From NCBI GenBank assembly GCA_030648295.1, contig JAUSID010000070.1, forward strand, positions 1 to 45,984: a stretch of DNA of 45,984 bases. Direction: 5' to 3'. This document shows, piece by piece, positions 43,501 to 45,984 of this stretch. How positions within the stretch are numbered: the stretch's first letter is position 1; each line of letters begins with the position of its first letter. Origin of the DNA: Opitutaceae bacterium (lineage in GTDB: Bacteria > Verrucomicrobiota > Verrucomicrobiia > Opitutales > Opitutaceae). The translations under genes and the position numbers were made by a program. The notes under the pieces are model-generated. The model searched no databases. It was not told the DNA's origin and worked only from the letters and a program-made list of their open reading frames with translations.

Positions 43501-43815
43501 GTCCTTCGGTGGCATCTGGAGGTCTTCGTTCGTGTAGCGAATCGCCTCGATCAAAAGGCTCTTCTCCGGGTGGCCAGGAACGATCACGGTACCCGAGTCG
43601 CCGCCCTCCAGCGCCGCTGCCATCGAATCGAGCAGCAGTCCTCCTTTGATCTTCTCCGCCGCATGACTGTGGCACTTGTGGCAGTTCTCGCGCAGGATCG
43701 GCTCGACCTTCACTCGGAAAAAATCGTCGGTCGCGGCGGAGCCGGAAGCCACCGCCGGGGCCAGCGCAAAACAGATTGGCAGCAAGAGGCTGCGGGAGAG
43801 TCGCAGAGGGAACAT
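40594..43815 (-). CDS. PSCyt1-DUF1549-DUF1553 protein with inserted LamG domain
   Basis: 1073-aa exported protein; ATG 43815 starts a signal peptide (MFPLRLSRSLLLPICFALAP). Domains: cytochrome-c-like PSCyt1 (about 30-125) with heme motif C45-H-K-C48-H49 and candidate axial Met in LQMPPKDKKLS (M102 region); DUF1549 (about 165-375) with a second CxxCH, C352-A-R-C355-H356; a charged helical linker (about 390-500); DUF1553 from about 553 (RRTALARWITHPENPLTGRV). A LamG-like jelly roll (about 844-1010, GEFTIEAYINLKSAPDNDTV to NLFDGLIDDVRLSAAALGPD) follows, then the usual DUF1553 closing helix, ALTDFCQVLLNSNEFFYLE. A periplasmic redox role with a glycan-binding module is plausible; no member's reaction is established to my knowledge. 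Confidence 0.93.
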   Translation of the reverse strand: MFPLRLSRSLLLPICFALAPAVASGSAATDDFFRVKVEPILRENCHKCHSHAAEKIKGGLLLDSMAAALEGGDSGTVIVPGHPEKSLLIEAIRYTNEDLQMPPKDKKLSAEDIATLTEWVRQGAPWPAEPEIAGPLKARRKGGGITAEDRQWWAFQPLAKVTPPPAHGWAVNEIDRFILARLRAEGLEPAPRAEKAALLRRVYFDLIGLPPPPSEVDAFLADSSPDAYARVMERLLSSPNYGERWATSWLDLVRYAESDGYKADDYRANAWRYRDYVIDAFNRDKPYDRFVQEQLAGDELWPDDPAARTATGYLAHWIYEYNQRDAVGQRETILNDLTDTTADAFLGVGLQCARCHDHKFDPLLQKDYFRLQAFFAPLRFPAETPVATAAEREAHARKLAAWGTKTTDLRRQLEELDAPYRRKAEEDAVKKFPPETQAMLAKPVAARTPFEQQVTALMWKQVEYEWEEKRFAGKLKEPARSKRNALLAELKKFEADKPAPLPVALATTDIGPVAPPVKIPKKPALGEIAPGFPTILQEQPAEIAPVTPATTGRRTALARWITHPENPLTGRVIVNRIWQAHFGRGLAINPSDFGRLGEKPSHPELLDWLTEKFIAGGWSIKQLHRLIVLSATYTQSSSHPLAAVAAVKDPENRLLWRGSIRRLEAEQIRDAMLAATGELKLRRGGPSAEPEEPVRSVYQKARRNRHDPVLEVFDQPERFVSSAERNVTTTPSQSLLLFNSKWALERAGAFAGRLRKQNGGDEGRIVTEAFRVAVGRTPTAEEQRQALKFIDQQAARLADHDGDEEIVPFAAEKMRYRDGSAAVIAAGTPQERLVVPNAPVPPKGEFTIEAYINLKSAPDNDTVRTIVSQGGTKPGEPGWVFGVTGKRSHVPQTLVLKLFAASGRPGDSTETILSGLHIEPDTPYFVGVSARLNDASEQGITFFIKDLTDSDDPLRKVEVLHRLTGNMTASAPLVIGGTLKSGENLFDGLIDDVRLSAAALGPDDLLLSNSSVRVHTMGYWKFEAKADPFGDSSNHGHPVNAIKVKRPRPDARAVALTDFCQVLLNSNEFFYLE

Positions 43816-44027
43816 GTGGGAGCCGCAGGGGAGCGGCGGGGTGACCTTGAAGAAAGCCACGGCGCCGGCTTAGACAAGCAATCCCGGCGAAAAGCATTGC
43901 GAGTGCGGGCTTGGCAAGGAAACGGCCGCGGTGCACTTTCCGCTTCGCTGCCGGAACGACACCGGTCACTGTTCCCCATCCGGCGGCGCGGTCAGCGGCT
44001 GCTCCAATGCCGGTTCTCCCCTTCACC

Positions 44028-45563
44028 ATGATCAAGCTCCCCGCCCTTTGCCTCGGCCTTCTATCGCTTTCCGCGTTTGGCGCGACCCCGTCAACGCCGG
44101 CCTCCAAGCCAAACATCGTCTTCATCCTGACCGACGATCAGGGTTTCGGCGACATTTCCGCCCACGGCAATCCGGTGCTTAAAACCCCGAACCTCGACCG
44201 GCTGCGGGCGCAGAGCGCACGGTTCAGCGACTTTCATGTCAGCCCGACCTGCTCACCCACCCGCTCGGCGCTGCTGACGGGCCGGCACGAATTCAAGAAT
44301 GGCATCACGCACACGATCTTCGAACGCGAGCGGCTCAACCCGGATGCGATCGTGCTGCCGCAGCTGCTCAAACAGGCCGGCTACACCACAGGAATTTTCG
44401 GCAAGTGGCATCTCGGCGACGAGGCCGATCACCAGCCGAACCGCCGCGGGTTCGACGAAGTCTACATCCACGGCGGCGGCGGGATCGGCCAGGTGTATCC
44501 AGGATCATGTGGCGACGCCCCCGGCAACACGTACTTCAACCCCGCGATCCTGCACAACGGCAGGTTCGAGAAGACGCAGGGTTTCTGCACCGATCTGTTC
44601 TTCGCGCAGGCGCTGCGCTGGATCGAGCAGACGAAGGGACGGCAGCCCTTCTACGCCTATATCGCGACGAATGCGCCGCACGGCCCCTACACGGCGCGGC
44701 CCGAGGATGCGGCACTGTACCGCGACAAGGTGCCGGACGAGGCGGCCGCAAACTTCTTTGGGATGGTGCACAACATCGACGAGAACGTGGGCCGGCTGCT
44801 GGCCCGGCTCGACGAGTGGAACCTGAGCCGCGACACGCTCGTGGTTTTCATGAACGACAACGGTGGCACGGCCGGCACCAAGGTCTACAACGCCGGCATG
44901 CACGGCCAGAAAGGCACCCCCTGGCTCGGCGGAACCCATGCCGCTTCCTTCTGGCGCTGGCCGGGCAAGTTCGCGCCGGCGGATATTTCCGGACTCGCGG
45001 CCCACATCGATTACCTGCCGACGATTGCGGCGATCGTGGGCATCCCGCTCACGGGCAAGGTTGCCCGGCAGGTTGAAGGCCGCAGCCTGCTGCCGCTGTT
45101 GCGTGACCCGAAAGCCACCTGGCCGGAACGCACGCTGTTCACCCACGTTGGCCGGTGGCCGCGGTTCTCGGATCCTGACGCGGCGAAATTTTCGAACTGC
45201 AGCGTCCGCACGCCGCGCTGGCATCTGGTCTCGGTAAAGGGCGGCCAGCAGGCCGCCTGGGAGCTCTACGATGTAATCGCCGACCCGGGCGAAACGAAAG
45301 ATGTGGCGGCGCAACATCGCGATGTCGTGACAAAACTGACGTCCGAGTACGACAAGTGGTGGGTCGCCGCCCGTGCCGGCATGGTGAACGAGAAGGCGAT
45401 TGGTCCGCGGCTGAATCCCTTCGCGGAGCTTTACTGGAAACAATTCGGCGGTGGCCCGAGCGCGGAGGATCTCCGGATCATGGAGCCGACGCAGACGACG
45501 ATTCCGCGGCGCGGCGAAGCCGGCGCGGCTGGCGCGCCGAAAGGGAAGAAGAAAAAGAGTTAG
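44028..45563 (+). CDS. Exported sulfatase (arylsulfatase A-like)
   Basis: 511-aa sulfatase with signal peptide (MIKLPALCLGLLSLSAFGAT, ATG 44028). Metal pair D36-D37 in FILTDDQGFGDISAHG, formylglycine motif C75-S-P-T-R79 in PTCSPTRSALLTGR, GIFGKWHLGDEADHQPNRRG with the canonical Lys-Trp-His, IATNAPHGPYTARPEDA, VVFMNDNGGTAG as C-terminal metal block. It is the most canonical of the four sulfatases here. It is divergent from the PSCyt1/DUF1501 operon (213 nt between start codons), so a shared control region is likely. The Lys-rich tail ends GKKKKS. Its TAG stop forms the start of structured element copy B. Confidence 0.95.
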   Translation: MIKLPALCLGLLSLSAFGATPSTPASKPNIVFILTDDQGFGDISAHGNPVLKTPNLDRLRAQSARFSDFHVSPTCSPTRSALLTGRHEFKNGITHTIFERERLNPDAIVLPQLLKQAGYTTGIFGKWHLGDEADHQPNRRGFDEVYIHGGGGIGQVYPGSCGDAPGNTYFNPAILHNGRFEKTQGFCTDLFFAQALRWIEQTKGRQPFYAYIATNAPHGPYTARPEDAALYRDKVPDEAAANFFGMVHNIDENVGRLLARLDEWNLSRDTLVVFMNDNGGTAGTKVYNAGMHGQKGTPWLGGTHAASFWRWPGKFAPADISGLAAHIDYLPTIAAIVGIPLTGKVARQVEGRSLLPLLRDPKATWPERTLFTHVGRWPRFSDPDAAKFSNCSVRTPRWHLVSVKGGQQAAWELYDVIADPGETKDVAAQHRDVVTKLTSEYDKWWVAARAGMVNEKAIGPRLNPFAELYWKQFGGGPSAEDLRIMEPTQTTIPRRGEAGAAGAPKGKKKKS

Positions 45564-45776
45564 CCCGCATTTCTCACCCTCTGATTGGTTTTCAGCCTCG
45601 TCCGACCGGCAACGCTGCGGGTTCCTCCGCCGGTCTTCGAGTTCATGCGGGCTAAGACAAAACCGCGAGGCGGTTTTGTCCTTGGCCGGAAACCCGGCAG
45701 GGGCTGCACTGGTGCAAAGCGCACGCCGGCACTCCGCGGTTTCGTCGCAGAACAGAGCGTTAAATTCCCCGTTAGT
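45560..45776 (+). repeat. Structured interspersed element, copy B
   Basis: Second copy of the element at 3059-3275. The outer stem is a perfect 11 bp (TTAGCCCGCAT 45560-45570 / ATGCGGGCTAA 45645-45655) enclosing GACCGGC/GCCGGTC (45604-45610 and 45629-45635). The next hairpin, GACAAAACCGC-GAG-GCGGTTTTGTC (45656-45680), lies where copy A has an unrelated 12-bp palindrome. Then come CCTTGGCCGG and a tail with TCGCAGAACAGAG and TTAAATTCCCCG. Its first TAG is the stop of the sulfatase. Confidence 0.7.
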
Positions 45777-45902
45777 ATCACTCTGTTAAGTCCCTCGTGA
45801 TTGTAGCTACGAGCGTGAGCGAGTGGGCGGGGAATTACGCGAAATTGCGGGCGAGACGCCAATAGTGTTCGGCGCAAGGCCTGCTGTCAGTGGCTGCCGT
45901 GA
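45564..45902. other. Gap between convergent genes at the window end
   Basis: 339 bp between the fourth sulfatase and the truncated minus-strand gene. It is filled by structured element copy B and a GTAG-type hairpin (45802-45826); the remaining 75 bp show nothing recognisable. Confidence 0.6.
45802..45826 (+). repeat. GTAG-type REP-like hairpin
   Basis: TGTAGC heading CTACGAGC-GTGA-GCGAGTGG, the same hairpin as the unit at 38979-39002 but on the opposite strand, placed directly after structured element copy B. Confidence 0.7.
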
Positions 45903-45984
45903 TCACTGCACGATGCGCGCTTCCTCGCGCTCGCGTGTTTTTTTTGCCCAGGGCGTGACGAGGGTTCCGTCGGCCCAAAGCTCC
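45903..45984 (-). CDS. C-terminal end of an unidentified protein (cut by window edge)
   Basis: An open minus-strand frame enters from the right edge and ends at a TGA (45905-45903). It encodes ELWADGTLVTPWAKKTRERE then EARIVQ. The composition is protein-like and the convergent position after a repeat-filled gap fits a true gene end. The fragment is too short to assign a family. Confidence 0.45.
   Translation of the reverse strand, partial: ELWADGTLVTPWAKKTREREEARIVQ

Noticed and set aside
45560-45776. Integron attC site
   Set aside because: The element has paired arms and a final CCCCGTTAGTA, but no matching RYYYAAC/GTTRRRY core pair, no cassette-like gene spacing and no integrase gene.
1-45984. 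tRNA, rRNA, prophage, plasmid or IS transposase genes
   Set aside because: None were recognised on either strand. The repeats present have no transposase gene beside them in this window.

Overview
The window looks like a chromosomal segment of a GC-rich Verrucomicrobia, most likely of the Opitutaceae/Opitutales type. The reasons are the TonB-dependent receptors (one with an ELSPFVVSEDSDVGW-type N-terminus), the PSCyt1-DUF1549-DUF1553/DUF1501 pair, DUF1080, several sulfatases, weak or absent Shine-Dalgarno sequences, and gaps full of palindromic repeats. This placement is inferred from gene content. No rRNA or tRNA was seen.

Layout. 24-2809 (minus): a NarL-type response regulator and its histidine kinase, whose periplasmic part appears to hold four OB-like modules. 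3674-6628 (plus): a first TonB-dependent receptor (TBDR). 7049-8432 (plus): a decayed metallophosphoesterase gene and a TPR protein. 8587-12232 (minus): an OPA-type MFS transporter, an HpcH/HpaI-family aldolase and a 6PGDH-like dehydrogenase, probably one sugar-acid module. 12612-18449 (plus): a purple-acid-phosphatase-like enzyme, a DUF1080 protein, a NupG-like transporter and a secreted beta-helix protein. 18812-26343 (minus): a second TBDR, a GT-C/TPR membrane protein, a second beta-helix protein and a Tat-exported metallophosphoesterase. 26741-38743 (plus): a third TBDR, a sodium:solute symporter, a sulfatase without a signal peptide, a GH42-like protein and two exported sulfatases. 39140-43815 (minus): a Tat-exported DUF1501 protein overlapping a large PSCyt1/DUF1549/DUF1553 protein with an inserted LamG domain. 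44028-45563 (plus): a fourth sulfatase, divergent from that pair. 45903-45984 (minus): the C-terminal end of a gene cut by the window edge.

Together the genes fit a scavenger of complex, probably sulfated, glycans or glycoconjugates. Receptors would import oligomers across the outer membrane. Periplasmic sulfatases, DUF1080, phosphoesterases and beta-helix proteins would trim them. Inner-membrane symporters would take up the products, which cytoplasmic enzymes would finish. No single compact polysaccharide locus with matched glycoside hydrolases is visible, so the substrate stays open.

The most unusual content is non-coding. There are REP-like hairpins of two classes (GTAG-headed and GGAG-headed), often as inverted doublets. 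There are 26-31 bp GTTTT-type palindromes lying on stop codons. A structured element of about 220 bp occurs twice, 42.5 kb apart, and its second hairpin is kept in shape but wholly changed in sequence. Several tandem-heptamer and long inverted-repeat tracts fill other gaps.
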